Source of the DNA: Flavobacterium sp. NRK F7
GTDB lineage: Bacteria; Bacteroidota; Bacteroidia; Flavobacteriales; Flavobacteriaceae
Length of the DNA: 64,000 bases
NCBI RefSeq assembly: GCF_024054195.1
Contig: NZ_JAMXLB010000001.1
Location: forward strand, 2,309,085 to 2,373,084
Direction: 5' to 3'
Position numbers and translations under genes: made by a program. This document shows positions 7,463 through 15,990 of this stretch, one piece after another; position 1 is the first letter of the stretch; each line of letters begins with the position of its first letter. The notes beneath the pieces are model-generated. The model saw only the letters and a list, made by a program, of their open reading frames with translations, was not told the DNA's origin and made no database searches.

Positions 7463-9661
7463 ATGGAAATGCAACAATTTTATTACGATAACAAAATTGT
7501 AAAGAAATTCCTTTATGCAAGTATCTTGTTTGGAGTTGTAGGTATGCTCGTTGGTCTCACAGTTGCCTTTATGTTTCTTTTTCCAAATATGACCGATGGA
7601 ATCTCATGGTTAAGTTTTGGAAGATTAAGACCATTACACACGAATGCAGTTATTTTTGCCTTTGTAGGTAACGCTATTTTTGCAGGAGTGTATTATTCGT
7701 TGCAACGTTTACTAAAAACGAGAATGTATAGCGATGTATTAAGTAATATTAATTTCTGGGGATGGCAGTTAATTATTGTTGCTGCAGCGATTACATTACC
7801 TTTAGGTTATACCACTTCCAAAGAGTATGCAGAATTAGAATGGCCTATAGATATTGCTATAGCTGTTATTTGGGTTGTTTTTGGAATCAATATGATTATG
7901 ACGATTTTAAGAAGAAGAGAACGTCATTTATATGTAGCGATTTGGTTTTATATAGCCACTTTTGTAACGGTTGCAGTACTGCACATCTTTAATAGTCTAG
8001 AATTACCTGTTTCTGCTTTAAAAAGTTATTCGGTGTATGCAGGTGTACAAGATGCTTTAGTGCAATGGTGGTACGGTCATAATGCAGTGGCTTTCTTTTT
8101 AACTACACCTTTCCTTGGATTGATGTATTATTTTGTACCAAAAGCAGCCAACAGACCAGTATATTCGTATCGATTATCCATTATTCACTTTTGGTCCTTA
8201 ATTTTTATTTATATCTGGGCGGGTCCACACCATTTATTATACACAGCTTTACCAGACTGGGCACAAAATTTAGGGGTTGTATTTTCTATAATGCTTATTG
8301 CTCCTTCTTGGGGAGGAATGATTAATGGTTTATTAACCTTAAGAGGAGTTTGGGATAAAGTAAGAACCGAACCTGTTTTAAAATTCTTTGTAGTAGGTAT
8401 TACAGGATATGGAATGGCAACTTTTGAAGGACCGATGTTATCTCTTAAAAATGTAAATGCCATTGCCCACTTTACCGATTGGATTGTCGCTCACGTACAC
8501 GTAGGTGCATTAGCATGGAATGGTTTCATGACTTTTGGTATGATTTATTGGTTGGTTCCCAGAATGACTAAAACTAAATTATATTCTACCACTTTAGCTA
8601 ATTTCCATTTTTGGATTGGTACTTTAGGTATTATCTTATATGCATTACCAATGTATGTTGCTGGTTTTACACAAGCTTCAATGTGGAAACAGTTTCAGCC
8701 AAACGGAACCTTACAATATGGGAATTTCTTAGAAACAGTTACTGAAATTATGCCCATGTATTTAATGAGAGCTATTGGAGGAACTTTATTTGTAATTGGA
8801 TTATTAGTATTAGTATATAATGTAGCTCGTACTGTAATGGCTGGAAAACCAGTGGAGGATGAATTAGCTGAAGCTCCAGCTTTAACTAAAATTGCTTCTG
8901 GAAGATTAAAAGGTGAGAAATTCCACCCTTGGTTAGAAAGAAAACCCATTCAGTTGACCATTTTAGCAACCATTGCCATTTTAATTGGTGGTATTTTACA
9001 AATTGTACCTACTATCATGGTGAAATCTAATATACCAACTATCGCTAGTGTAAAACCCTATACTCCTTTAGAATTGGAAGGTAGAGATATTTATATTAGA
9101 GAAGGCTGTAATAATTGTCACTCTCAAATGGTACGACCTTTCCGCTCTGAAGTAGTGCGGTATGGGGAATATTCAAAAGCAGGAGAATTTGTGTATGACC
9201 ATCCTTTCTTATGGGGTTCTAAACGTACGGGTCCAGATTTAGCAAGAGAAGGAGTTTCTGGTAAACCAAACAACGGAGGACGATCAGACGATTGGCATTT
9301 TAACCATTTATGGGATCCACAAAGTACTTCTTCCGGTTCTATTATGCCTGGTTATAAATGGATAATCCGAAATACTTTAGATACTTCTACAACTCAAGAG
9401 AAAATGAAAGTCATGCAACAATTAGGAGTTCCTTATACGGATGAAGAAGTGAAAAATGCTTATAAAACTATGGAAGAACAAGCTGCAAAAATTGAAGCAA
9501 ATCTGATGAAAAACGAAGATATCAAGAAATCCTTCGACGAACAAAAAGCAACTAATGGTGCTGCTTTTGTACCGGTTAAAGAGAGAGAGATTACCGCTTT
9601 GATTGCTTATTTGCAACGCTTGGGCACGGATATTACAAAAGAAGATAACCCTAAAAAATAA
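7463..9661 (+). CDS. ccoNO: cbb3-type cytochrome c oxidase, fused subunits I and II (CcoN-CcoO)
   Basis: This 732-residue fusion joins the catalytic haem-copper subunit to the membrane-anchored cytochrome c subunit. Residues ~1-475 are CcoN, with about twelve membrane helices and metal-ligand histidines in stretches such as RPLHTNAVIF, WWYGHNAVAFF, GPHHLLYTALPDW and VAHVHVGALAWNG. Residues ~490-732 are CcoO, with the haem-binding motif CNNCH near residue 548 followed by GPDLAREG and a methionine-bearing S-I-M-P-G. It is the terminal oxidase for high-affinity oxygen reduction. The fusion is usual for Bacteroidota. Between the two parts lies the helix that becomes the CcoO anchor. Confidence 0.95.
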   Translation: MEMQQFYYDNKIVKKFLYASILFGVVGMLVGLTVAFMFLFPNMTDGISWLSFGRLRPLHTNAVIFAFVGNAIFAGVYYSLQRLLKTRMYSDVLSNINFWGWQLIIVAAAITLPLGYTTSKEYAELEWPIDIAIAVIWVVFGINMIMTILRRRERHLYVAIWFYIATFVTVAVLHIFNSLELPVSALKSYSVYAGVQDALVQWWYGHNAVAFFLTTPFLGLMYYFVPKAANRPVYSYRLSIIHFWSLIFIYIWAGPHHLLYTALPDWAQNLGVVFSIMLIAPSWGGMINGLLTLRGVWDKVRTEPVLKFFVVGITGYGMATFEGPMLSLKNVNAIAHFTDWIVAHVHVGALAWNGFMTFGMIYWLVPRMTKTKLYSTTLANFHFWIGTLGIILYALPMYVAGFTQASMWKQFQPNGTLQYGNFLETVTEIMPMYLMRAIGGTLFVIGLLVLVYNVARTVMAGKPVEDELAEAPALTKIASGRLKGEKFHPWLERKPIQLTILATIAILIGGILQIVPTIMVKSNIPTIASVKPYTPLELEGRDIYIREGCNNCHSQMVRPFRSEVVRYGEYSKAGEFVYDHPFLWGSKRTGPDLAREGVSGKPNNGGRSDDWHFNHLWDPQSTSSGSIMPGYKWIIRNTLDTSTTQEKMKVMQQLGVPYTDEEVKNAYKTMEEQAAKIEANLMKNEDIKKSFDEQKATNGAAFVPVKEREITALIAYLQRLGTDITKEDNPKK

Positions 9662-9666
9662 GAAGT

Positions 9667-9840
9667 ATGTTAAAGTTTATCAAGCATAATTTGGAAACTA
9701 TTGCGGGTGTAGAAATTTACCCAATACTTTCCTTAAGTATTTTCTTTACGTTCTTTCTAGTGCTTTTTATATGGGTGTTTACCTATAAAAAAGACAAAAT
9801 CAAAGAGTTGAGTGAATTACCTCTTAAGGACAAATTATAA
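9667..9840 (+). CDS. ccoQ: CcoQ/FixQ-like cbb3 oxidase small subunit
   Basis: This 57-residue reading frame starts with an ATG 5 bases after the ccoNO stop and ends at a TAA at 9838-9840. It has one membrane helix (residues ~17-40, L-S-L-S-I-F-F-T-F-F-L-V-L-F) followed by Y-K-K-D-K and an acidic-basic tail. This is the architecture of CcoQ, which stabilises the core complex. It lies exactly where ccoQ is expected, between ccoNO and ccoP. Sequence similarity in this family is low, so the call rests mostly on topology and position. Confidence 0.85.
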   Translation: MLKFIKHNLETIAGVEIYPILSLSIFFTFFLVLFIWVFTYKKDKIKELSELPLKDKL

Positions 9841-9874
9841 CAGTATAGATACATTACATAAATAAATTATACCT

Positions 9875-10837
9875 ATGAAAAATATTATTCCTTCATATGT
9901 TAGAGTTCCAGTAATCTTTGCAACAGTATTTGCAGGTATGGAATACTTTATAGATTCTGGTGAAAAGCCCGCTTTTATGGAGTATCCAATGGTGGCTGTT
10001 TTCTTATTTGTTTTTCTATTTCTTTTAATAGCAATAGAAATCGTAATTAGTGCGGTTGATAAAGTGACGTACCAATTATTAAATGAAGAACAGAAAAAGC
10101 AATTGGAAGAAGCACAATCCCTACCATTTAAAGAAAGTACGTTCTATAAAAATATGATGAAAAAACTTACGCGATCAAAAGCTATTGAGCAAGAAGCAGA
10201 CGTAATGTTAGATCATAATTACGATGGTATTAAAGAACTAGATAATGTATTACCACCTTGGTGGGTGTACCTTTTTTATGGTTGCATTGTTTTTGCCATA
10301 GTATATTTAGTGCGTTTCCATATTGTAGGCGATTATACCCAAAAAGAAGAATATGAAATGGCGATGCTAGAAGCGCAAAAAGAACATGAAGCATATTTGA
10401 AAAATGCTCCAGATCCAGTAAATCTTGAAAATGTAATTTTAATGACAGATGCAGCGAGTATTGCAGAGGGAAAGAAAATATTTACGGATAATAATTGTGC
10501 TTCTTGTCACAAAGAAAATTTAGAAGGAAATATCGGTCCGAACTTAACCGATGCTTATTGGATTAATGGAGGAGGAATTCAAAACATTTTTAAAGTAATT
10601 TCTGAAGGAAGTCCTAAAAATAGTGTAATGGCTCCTTGGAAAGAAGTTATTAAACCTACCGATATTCAAAAATTAGCCAGTTATATTCTTTCTCTACAAG
10701 GTTCAAATCCTGTAAATGCAAAAGCACCTGAAGGAGAGCTTTGGGTAGAGAAAACAGCTAATGATACAGTAGAAAATACTACGGAAGAACTAACTGAAGC
10801 GGTAACAAAAGTTACTGATTCTATCGTGGCGGAATAG
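9875..10837 (+). CDS. ccoP: cbb3 oxidase cytochrome c subunit III (CcoP, single haem motif)
   Basis: This 320-residue protein has two N-terminal membrane helices (~7-55), a cytoplasmic linker, and a third helix near residues 128-148 following L-P-P-W-W-V. The periplasmic cytochrome c domain has one CASCH haem site near residue 208. It is followed by G-P-N-L-T-D and an M-A-P-W that should supply the axial methionine. Proteobacterial CcoP usually has two such haem domains; only one is present here. The C-terminal ~40 residues are Thr/Glu-rich and probably disordered. It passes electrons to CcoO and CcoN and lies in the same operon. Confidence 0.92.
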   Translation: MKNIIPSYVRVPVIFATVFAGMEYFIDSGEKPAFMEYPMVAVFLFVFLFLLIAIEIVISAVDKVTYQLLNEEQKKQLEEAQSLPFKESTFYKNMMKKLTRSKAIEQEADVMLDHNYDGIKELDNVLPPWWVYLFYGCIVFAIVYLVRFHIVGDYTQKEEYEMAMLEAQKEHEAYLKNAPDPVNLENVILMTDAASIAEGKKIFTDNNCASCHKENLEGNIGPNLTDAYWINGGGIQNIFKVISEGSPKNSVMAPWKEVIKPTDIQKLASYILSLQGSNPVNAKAPEGELWVEKTANDTVENTTEELTEAVTKVTDSIVAE

Positions 10838-10887
10838 TAAATTAGAAATGAATTATCATTTTCTATTTAACCTAAATAAATAACATT

Positions 10888-12306
10888 ATGTCTAATTTAC
10901 CAGACGAAAGTTTTAGAGATAGCATTGCTACCATAAACGAAGAAGGAAAACGAAATTTTATTTTTCCTAAAAAACCTTCTGGAAAATATTATGATAAAAG
11001 AAAATTACTGAGTTATTTTTTATTAGTGTTTTTACTGTCGGCACCATTTTTAAAAATCAATGGCAACCAGTTTTTATTATTTAATGTTTTAGAACGAAAG
11101 TTTTCCATTTTTGGGTTTCCGTTTTGGCCACAAGACTTCTATATTTTTGTTTTATCGATGATTATTGGAGTAGTGGGATTAACCTTATTTACAGTAGCTT
11201 TTGGTCGCATATTTTGTGGTTGGTTTTGTCCGCAAACCATTTTTATGGAAATGGTTTTTCGAAGAATTGAATATTGGATTGATGGTGATAGAGGGGCACA
11301 AATGCGATTAGCCAAACAAGAATGGAATGCAGAAAAAATTAGAAAAAGACTTACAAAATGGTTGGTATTCTTTATCATTTCTTTTCTTATTGCGAATGTT
11401 TTTCTAGCCTATTTAATTGGTAGTGATAAATTACTAGAATACATTGAAGAAGGTCCTAGAGAAAATATCAGTACTCTAATTGCTTTATTAATCTTTACTG
11501 GCGTGTTTTATTTTGTATTTGCCTGGTTTAGAGAACAAGTGTGTATTATCGCTTGCCCATATGGAAGAATGCAAGGTGTCTTATTAGATAACAAATCCAT
11601 AAATGTGGCTTACGATCATGTAAGAGGAGAAGGTGAAAAAGGAAGAGCCAAATGGGATAAAAGAGAAGATCGTGCTGCCTCAGGAAAAGGAGATTGTATC
11701 GATTGTAAACAGTGTATTGTAGTATGTCCAACGGGGATTGATATTCGTAACGGAACTCAACTCGAATGTATCAATTGTACGGCCTGTATCGACGAGTGTG
11801 ATACCATTATGGATAAAGTAGGCTTACCTAAAGGTTTGATCCGTTATGCAAGTGAAGATGAAATTGTAAAAAAGGAAAAGTTCAAACTCACTCCCCGAAT
11901 GAAAGGTTACATTGCCGTTTTAACCATTCTGATAGGTATTTTAATTGGTTTGTTGTTTTTGCGAAATGATGTGGAAGCCAATGTGTTTCGATTACCAGGA
12001 CAGTTATACGAACAAAAAGGTAAGGTAATCAGTAATGTTTTTACGTATAAAATTGTGAATAAAACGGTAAAAGATTTTGACAACGTTTCATTTAAACTAG
12101 AAAAACCGAAAGGCGTTATTCGATTGGTAGGAAACAAACACATCGTAGTTCAAAAAGAAGATTTGTTTCAAGGGACTTTGTTTATAGAAATTCCTATAAG
12201 TGAAGTCAAAAAAGATAAAATGAAAGTAAAAATTGGGGTGTACAATGATGGAAAATTAATTGAAACCACTACAACTACTTTCTTAGGACCAAGGTCTTTT
12301 AATTAA
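10888..12306 (+). CDS. ccoG: CcoG/FixG/RdxA family ferredoxin-like membrane protein
   Basis: This 472-residue protein has about five membrane helices. Cysteine motifs include FCGWFCPQTIFMEMVFRRIE (~residues 110-130), CIIACPYGRMQG, and a classical two-cluster ferredoxin region CIDCKQCIVVCP / CINCTACIDECD (~270-310). The C-terminal ~110 residues form an immunoglobulin-like domain after the last helix. CcoG has been shown in other bacteria to act in copper reduction for cbb3 assembly. It follows ccoP by 50 bases and belongs to the same cluster. Confidence 0.93.
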   Translation: MSNLPDESFRDSIATINEEGKRNFIFPKKPSGKYYDKRKLLSYFLLVFLLSAPFLKINGNQFLLFNVLERKFSIFGFPFWPQDFYIFVLSMIIGVVGLTLFTVAFGRIFCGWFCPQTIFMEMVFRRIEYWIDGDRGAQMRLAKQEWNAEKIRKRLTKWLVFFIISFLIANVFLAYLIGSDKLLEYIEEGPRENISTLIALLIFTGVFYFVFAWFREQVCIIACPYGRMQGVLLDNKSINVAYDHVRGEGEKGRAKWDKREDRAASGKGDCIDCKQCIVVCPTGIDIRNGTQLECINCTACIDECDTIMDKVGLPKGLIRYASEDEIVKKEKFKLTPRMKGYIAVLTILIGILIGLLFLRNDVEANVFRLPGQLYEQKGKVISNVFTYKIVNKTVKDFDNVSFKLEKPKGVIRLVGNKHIVVQKEDLFQGTLFIEIPISEVKKDKMKVKIGVYNDGKLIETTTTTFLGPRSFN

Positions 12307-12312
12307 CAGAGT

Positions 12313-12416
12313 TGTCACTTCGAGCGCAGTCGAGAAGTTTTGTTTTTTACACTGGGGTTCTCGATACATTTTTTACTCCATTTCATTACGTAAAAACCAC
12401 TCGAACTGACGACAGA
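12313..12416. repeat. REP-like dispersed element, copy 1
   Basis: TGTCACTTCGAGCGCAGTCG starts at 12313 and runs into AGAAG. A rough inverted partner (GTTCTCGATAC from 12357, CACTCGAACTGACG from 12400) follows, so the segment can fold back on itself. Related copies lie at 13068-13092 and, inverted, 38828-38857. It fills the ccoG-ccoH gap and explains the spurious open frame upstream of ccoH. Confidence 0.7.
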
Positions 12417-12470
12417 TATAAAATAATAATAGAGAAGACGATTATTTCGTTGCTCTTAAAACTAAAAAAT

Positions 12471-12917
12471 ATGAAACTAAATTGGGGAACAGGAATTGTA
12501 ATTGCTTTCGGATTGTTCATGACATTCATCTTGTTTTTTGTGTTCAAGGTGCAATCCAATTCAAAATACGATAACGAATTGGTAACAGAAAATTATTACC
12601 AACAAGAATTAAAGGTACAAGGTAATATTGATAGAGCTTCAAACGCCAATGCCTTAGTTGATAAAGTTAGAATAGATAAAGAATCGGAAGGCATTCAAAT
12701 AGCTTTTCCTAAAGATTTTGATTACACTGCCATTACAGGAAAGGTGTCCTTATATAGACCGTCTAACCAGAAATTAGATGCTGAAATGGAAATTTCATTG
12801 TCTTCTTCAAATTTGCTCATACCTAAAAGTAATTTGGTGGGCGGTCTTTGGGACATCACAGTAGAATGGGAATACAATGGCGTATTATATAGAAACAAAC
12901 AGTCGGTTTATTATTAG
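12471..12917 (+). CDS. ccoH: FixH/CcoH family protein
   Basis: The ATG at 12471 gives 148 residues that begin with M-K-L-N-W-G-T-G and a membrane helix (~8-30). This is the typical FixH start. The open frame extends 53 codons further upstream, but that part only translates the REP-like repeat, so I reject it. The rest is a periplasmic domain with conserved Y-D-N-E-L-V-T-E-N-Y-Y near residues 40-50, and it ends in K-Q-S-V-Y-Y. CcoH associates with cbb3 oxidase and CcoG during assembly. It follows ccoG and precedes the TauE/SafE-like gene. Confidence 0.88.
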   Translation: MKLNWGTGIVIAFGLFMTFILFFVFKVQSNSKYDNELVTENYYQQELKVQGNIDRASNANALVDKVRIDKESEGIQIAFPKDFDYTAITGKVSLYRPSNQKLDAEMEISLSSSNLLIPKSNLVGGLWDITVEWEYNGVLYRNKQSVYY

Positions 12918-12976
12918 TCGAAAGTCAAAAGTCGAAAGTCAAAAGTCGAAAGTCAAAAGTTGACAGTTGACAGTTG
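12916..12976. repeat. Short tandem repeat of GTCGAAAGTCAAAA units
   Basis: About three copies of the 14-base unit GTCGAAAGTCAAAA run directly after the ccoH stop and continue into GTTGACA GTTGACA. A related tract stands at 15941-15990 next to hemN. The sequence has no coding support. Confidence 0.8.
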
Positions 12977-13067
12977 AACGATACAAAAGCATTATTATTT
13001 TTTTAGAAGCACAGCAAATGTACTTCGGTAAAATAATCGTCCCGCTTTTCACTGTATCTTTTCTTTT

Positions 13068-13092
13068 TGTCACTTTGAGCGCAGTCGAAAAG
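13068..13092 (+). repeat. REP-like dispersed element, copy 2
   Basis: TGTCACTTTGAGCGCAGTCG followed by AAAAG differs from copy 1 at only two positions. It lies in the gap between ccoH and the TauE/SafE-like gene, upstream of the chosen start. Confidence 0.7.
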
Positions 13093-13194
13093 CAAAAAGA
13101 AAAGGATGCCGTTATAATCGGGGCTAAAAATCACGTTTCTACTTTTAAACACAAACAGATAACATATAATTCACAACAGAAAACAGTCAAAAAA

Positions 13195-13896
13195 ATGCTT
13201 TACACCGCTATCTTATTAGGTTTAATCAGTAGTTTTCACTGCATAGGCATGTGCGGACCTATTGCTATGATGTTACCTGTAGATCGTAATAATAAAGCAA
13301 AGAAAACAATACAAATTCTAGTGTATCATTTAGGCAGATTGTTTGCTTATAGTTCTTTAGGATTGGTTTTTGGGGTATTGGGTAAAGGTTTTTTCTTGGC
13401 AGGCATGCAACAGCAATTATCGATTATTGTAGGTGTACTTATGATTTTCATTGCACTCCTTCCAGAAAAAACTTTAGCCCAATATAATTTTTCAAGACCT
13501 GTTTATAAGATCATTTCAAAAGTAAAAAGTAGCTTAGGAAAGCAGTTTAAAAAGAAATCCTATTCGTCTTTGTTTACGATTGGTTTACTAAACGGATATT
13601 TACCTTGTGGAATGGTATATGTAGCACTTTTTGGAGCATTGGCTATGCCTAATATAGAATATAGTATTTTCTATATGGTACTCTACGGTTTAGGAACCGT
13701 TCCTTTGATGAGCTTGGTGGTTATGCTCTCCAATTTAATTACAAATCCTATAAGAAAAACCATCCAGAAAGCAATTCCAATTCTAGCAGTTTGTATTGGA
13801 GTTTTATTTATAATAAGAGGTTTAGGCTTAAATATTCCTTATGTGTCTCCAAGTACTACTAGTCTTTTTGTACAAGCGGAAGCCAATTGTCATTAG
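13195..13896 (+). CDS. Sulfite exporter TauE/SafE-like (DsbD-like) membrane protein of the cbb3 cluster
   Basis: The ATG at 13195 gives 233 residues. The open frame from 12967 includes repeat-derived sequence and is rejected as the start. The protein has about six membrane helices. The signature SSFHCIGMCGPIAMM is near residues 14-28, and a second half carries NGYLPCGMVY. The paired Cys/Met motifs are typical of the COG2836 branch of TauE/SafE-like proteins. Members of this branch often sit next to cbb3 genes and are suspected to handle copper or reductant. The exact substrate is unknown. It is the last gene of the cbb3 cluster on this strand. Confidence 0.82.
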   Translation: MLYTAILLGLISSFHCIGMCGPIAMMLPVDRNNKAKKTIQILVYHLGRLFAYSSLGLVFGVLGKGFFLAGMQQQLSIIVGVLMIFIALLPEKTLAQYNFSRPVYKIISKVKSSLGKQFKKKSYSSLFTIGLLNGYLPCGMVYVALFGALAMPNIEYSIFYMVLYGLGTVPLMSLVVMLSNLITNPIRKTIQKAIPILAVCIGVLFIIRGLGLNIPYVSPSTTSLFVQAEANCH

Positions 13897-14104
13897 GTAG
13901 AAATGGTTTAAGATTGTTTAAAAGTTTAAAGTTGTTTAACGTTGTTTAAGATTGTTTAAAAGTTTAAGATTGTTTTGTAAAAGTGATTAATTACACGCAA
14001 TCTTGTCACCCTGTAAGGGTCTCATAACGAAGTATCGTTTTTATTTTTCTTAAAAAGACTTTTCACACGATACCATTAGGAAGATGTATTTAAACTAAAA
14101 ACTT
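13897..14104. repeat. Intergenic low-complexity GTTTAA tandem tract
   Basis: At 13905-13977 the sequence is built from repeated GTTTAAGATT, GTTTAAAA and GTTTAACGTT units. The rest up to 14104 is AT-rich with no coding potential that I can support. It lies between the convergent TauE/SafE-like and hemN genes. Confidence 0.7.
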
Positions 14105-14326
14105 AAAATTTTACGTCTGCCTACGTAAAATTTTAGGTGGTAAACATAAAACTTTAGGTTCTTGAGGTAAAATTTTACGTCCATGGGGGTAAAATTTTAC
14201 GTCTGCCTACGTAAAATTTTAGGTTCCTAACCTAAAATTTTGGGTCTTGGACGTAAAAGTTTAGGTTACCCAACGTAAAATTTTGCGTTAAAAACCTAAA
14301 ACGACCACTTCAGGACCTAAAAATAG
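14105..14326. repeat. Phased array of 11 AAAATTTT-centred palindromes
   Basis: Eleven degenerate copies of a palindromic unit (ACGTAAAATTTTACGT or ACCTAAAATTTTAGGT, with mixed arms) are centred at 14108.5, 14130.5, 14151.5, 14172.5, 14194.5, 14216.5, 14237.5, 14258.5, 14280.5, 14301.5 and 14322.5. The spacing is always 21 or 22 bases, or two helical turns. The last two copies are degenerate. There is no coding potential. An array of protein-binding sites or a structural DNA element is possible; its function is unknown. Confidence 0.9.
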
Positions 14327-14520
14327 GGGTTTAAGCTAATGAATAAGGTGTTAGATGATTCGATTATTTGATTATTTGATTATTTGATGGTTTGATAGTT
14401 GCATTTTTAGATTGTTTGATAAATAGTTATAGATAATAAAACTATTTTTTAAAATTGTTTTAATTTCTTAAATCTATGTTCCCAATATCGAACTATCTAA
14501 CAATCGAATCATCAATAAAT
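14327..14520. repeat. Low-complexity GATTATTT tandem repeat with flanking inverted repeat
   Basis: GATTATTT-type units repeat at about 14361-14392. A 12-base inverted pair, GATGATTCGATT (14354-14365) and AATCGAATCATC (14502-14513), encloses the segment. It may act as a hairpin for hemN transcripts, since its right arm is 8 bases from the hemN stop. Confidence 0.6.
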
Positions 14521-15879
14521 CTAAATCGTCATAGAGAACAATTGGGTTTGAGGTGCTTTTCGCTTCAATCGCAAGTCGAATGCCATACAAATATTCCTTA
14601 CAAAAGGTTTTCCTTTTTCGGTTACCGTTAGGGTTTGGGTATCAATATTAAGTAAACCATCCTTTTCCATTTCAGAAAGTTGAGGTAAAATCTGCTCAAT
14701 TTCAGGAAAGTATGCCTTTTTATTTTCCCAAGACGTTTGAAATTGGCACATTAAATTTAAAATGTGTTTGCGAATAATTAAATCCTCTTGGTTTAAAAGA
14801 TGGCCTCTAAAAACAGGTAATTCGTCCTTATCTAATTTTTCATAATACGTTTCTATCGTTTTTTCATTTTGTGCAAAAGCATTCCAGGAGTCACTAATAG
14901 AAGAAACGCCTAGCCCAATCATAACTTCTGTCTTTGAAGCGGTGTATCCCATAAAATTGCGATGCAAGGTTCCATTTTGAAAAGCGGTGGTCATACTATC
15001 GTTTTTTAAAGCAAAATGATCCATACCTATTTCAACATAGTTGCGACTCAAAAGTTCTAATTTTCCTTTTTCATACAATTCTCTTTTTACGTCATCTTTA
15101 GGTAAGTCTTGGTCGTTAAAACCACGTTGACCATTCCCTTTAATCCAAGGTACGTGAGCATAACTGTAAAAAGCCAATCGGTCTGGTTGCAAGGAGTTGG
15201 TTTTCGCAATGGTATCTAATACATTGTCTAAAGTTTGAAAGGGTAGTCCAAATATCAAATCGTGTCCAACGGAAGTGTAACCAATTTCTCTTGCCCAAAA
15301 GGTTACTTTAGCAACATTATGAAAAGATTGTTTTCTATGAATAGCATTTTGAACTTTTTCAGCATAATCTTGCACTCCAAAACTCACACGTCTAAAGCCT
15401 AAATCATATAAAGTTTGCAAATGGGTATACGTAGTATTATTCGGATGCCCTTCAAAGCTAAATTCATAATTTTCGGCTCTATCGGCATTAATAAATAAAC
15501 CATCAAGTAAAAAAGTTAGATTTTCAGGAGAGAAGAAAGTAGGTGTTCCACCACCTAAGTGAATCTCTTTAATTTGAGGACGTTGCGGTAGTACTTCACA
15601 ATACAATTCCCATTCTTTTAAAACGGCTTTTATGTAAGGATGTTCTACATCATGCCTTTTTGTAATCCGTTTGTTACAACCACAAAAAGTACACAAACTT
15701 TCACAAAAAGGTAAGTGAATGTATAAACTAATTCCTTCAGTAGTATTCGAATGTACAAAAGACTCCCGTAATGCTTTTTTCCATTGGTCAACCGAAAATA
15801 AGTTTTCTTCCCAATAAGGAACAGTAGGATAGCTGGTGTATCTAGGTCCTGGAACATTGTATTTTTGAATCAAACTCAT
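14521..15879 (-). CDS. hemN: Oxygen-independent coproporphyrinogen III oxidase HemN
   Basis: The ATG at 15879 (MSLIQKYNVPGPRYTSYPT) gives 452 residues and matches the family start; a TTG six codons upstream is also in frame. The radical-SAM cluster motif LPFCESLCTFCGC (Cys 59, 63, 66 and 68) carries the extra cysteine typical of HemN. The GGGTPTFF SAM motif follows. The enzyme decarboxylates coproporphyrinogen III without oxygen in haem synthesis. It converges on the cbb3 cluster. Its promoter carries an FNR-like box with the same geometry as the oxidase promoters, so haem supply and oxidase are probably co-induced at low oxygen. Confidence 0.95.
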   Translation of the reverse strand: MSLIQKYNVPGPRYTSYPTVPYWEENLFSVDQWKKALRESFVHSNTTEGISLYIHLPFCESLCTFCGCNKRITKRHDVEHPYIKAVLKEWELYCEVLPQRPQIKEIHLGGGTPTFFSPENLTFLLDGLFINADRAENYEFSFEGHPNNTTYTHLQTLYDLGFRRVSFGVQDYAEKVQNAIHRKQSFHNVAKVTFWAREIGYTSVGHDLIFGLPFQTLDNVLDTIAKTNSLQPDRLAFYSYAHVPWIKGNGQRGFNDQDLPKDDVKRELYEKGKLELLSRNYVEIGMDHFALKNDSMTTAFQNGTLHRNFMGYTASKTEVMIGLGVSSISDSWNAFAQNEKTIETYYEKLDKDELPVFRGHLLNQEDLIIRKHILNLMCQFQTSWENKKAYFPEIEQILPQLSEMEKDGLLNIDTQTLTVTEKGKPFVRNICMAFDLRLKRKAPQTQLFSMTI

Positions 15880-15894
15880 GGTACAAAATTTATT

Positions 15895-15938
15895 CAAAAA
15901 TAAAAAGACTGATGCAGGCTAAAAATGATAAATATCAT
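15895..15938 (-). promoter_or_regulatory. FNR-dependent promoter of hemN
   Basis: A perfect ATGATAAATATCAT palindrome lies at 15925-15938 (centre 15931.5). The minus strand reads TATTTTTG, a perfect TAnnTTTG -7 box, at 15902-15895. Centre to final G is 36.5 bases, exactly as at ccoI and ccoS. The -7 box ends 15 bases before the chosen ATG, so any transcript leader would be very short. Confidence 0.82.
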
Positions 15939-15940
15939 GT

Positions 15941-15990
15941 GGAAGTCGGAAGTCAAAAGTCAAAAGTCGAAAGTCAAAAGTCGGAAGTCT
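15941..15990. repeat. Short tandem repeat of GTCAAAAGTCGAAA type
   Basis: The tract GGAAGTCGGAAGTCAAAAGT and following units repeat GTC with AAAA, GAAA or GGAA spacers. It is the same family as the tract at 12916-12976. It begins two bases upstream of the hemN FNR box. The remaining ~200 bases up to the next gene hold no gene I can support. Confidence 0.75.

Noticed and set aside
12312..12470. N-terminal extension of the ccoH frame
   Set aside because: These 53 codons only translate the REP-like repeat. The FixH family start is at 12471.
12967..13194. N-terminal extension of the TauE/SafE-like frame
   Set aside because: It covers tandem repeat and a second REP-like copy. The first membrane helix starts with the ATG at 13195.
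14105..14326. Possible origin of replication or CRISPR
   Set aside because: There is no dnaA, DnaA box cluster or spacer structure. The units are adjoining palindromes, so I report it only as a phased repeat array.
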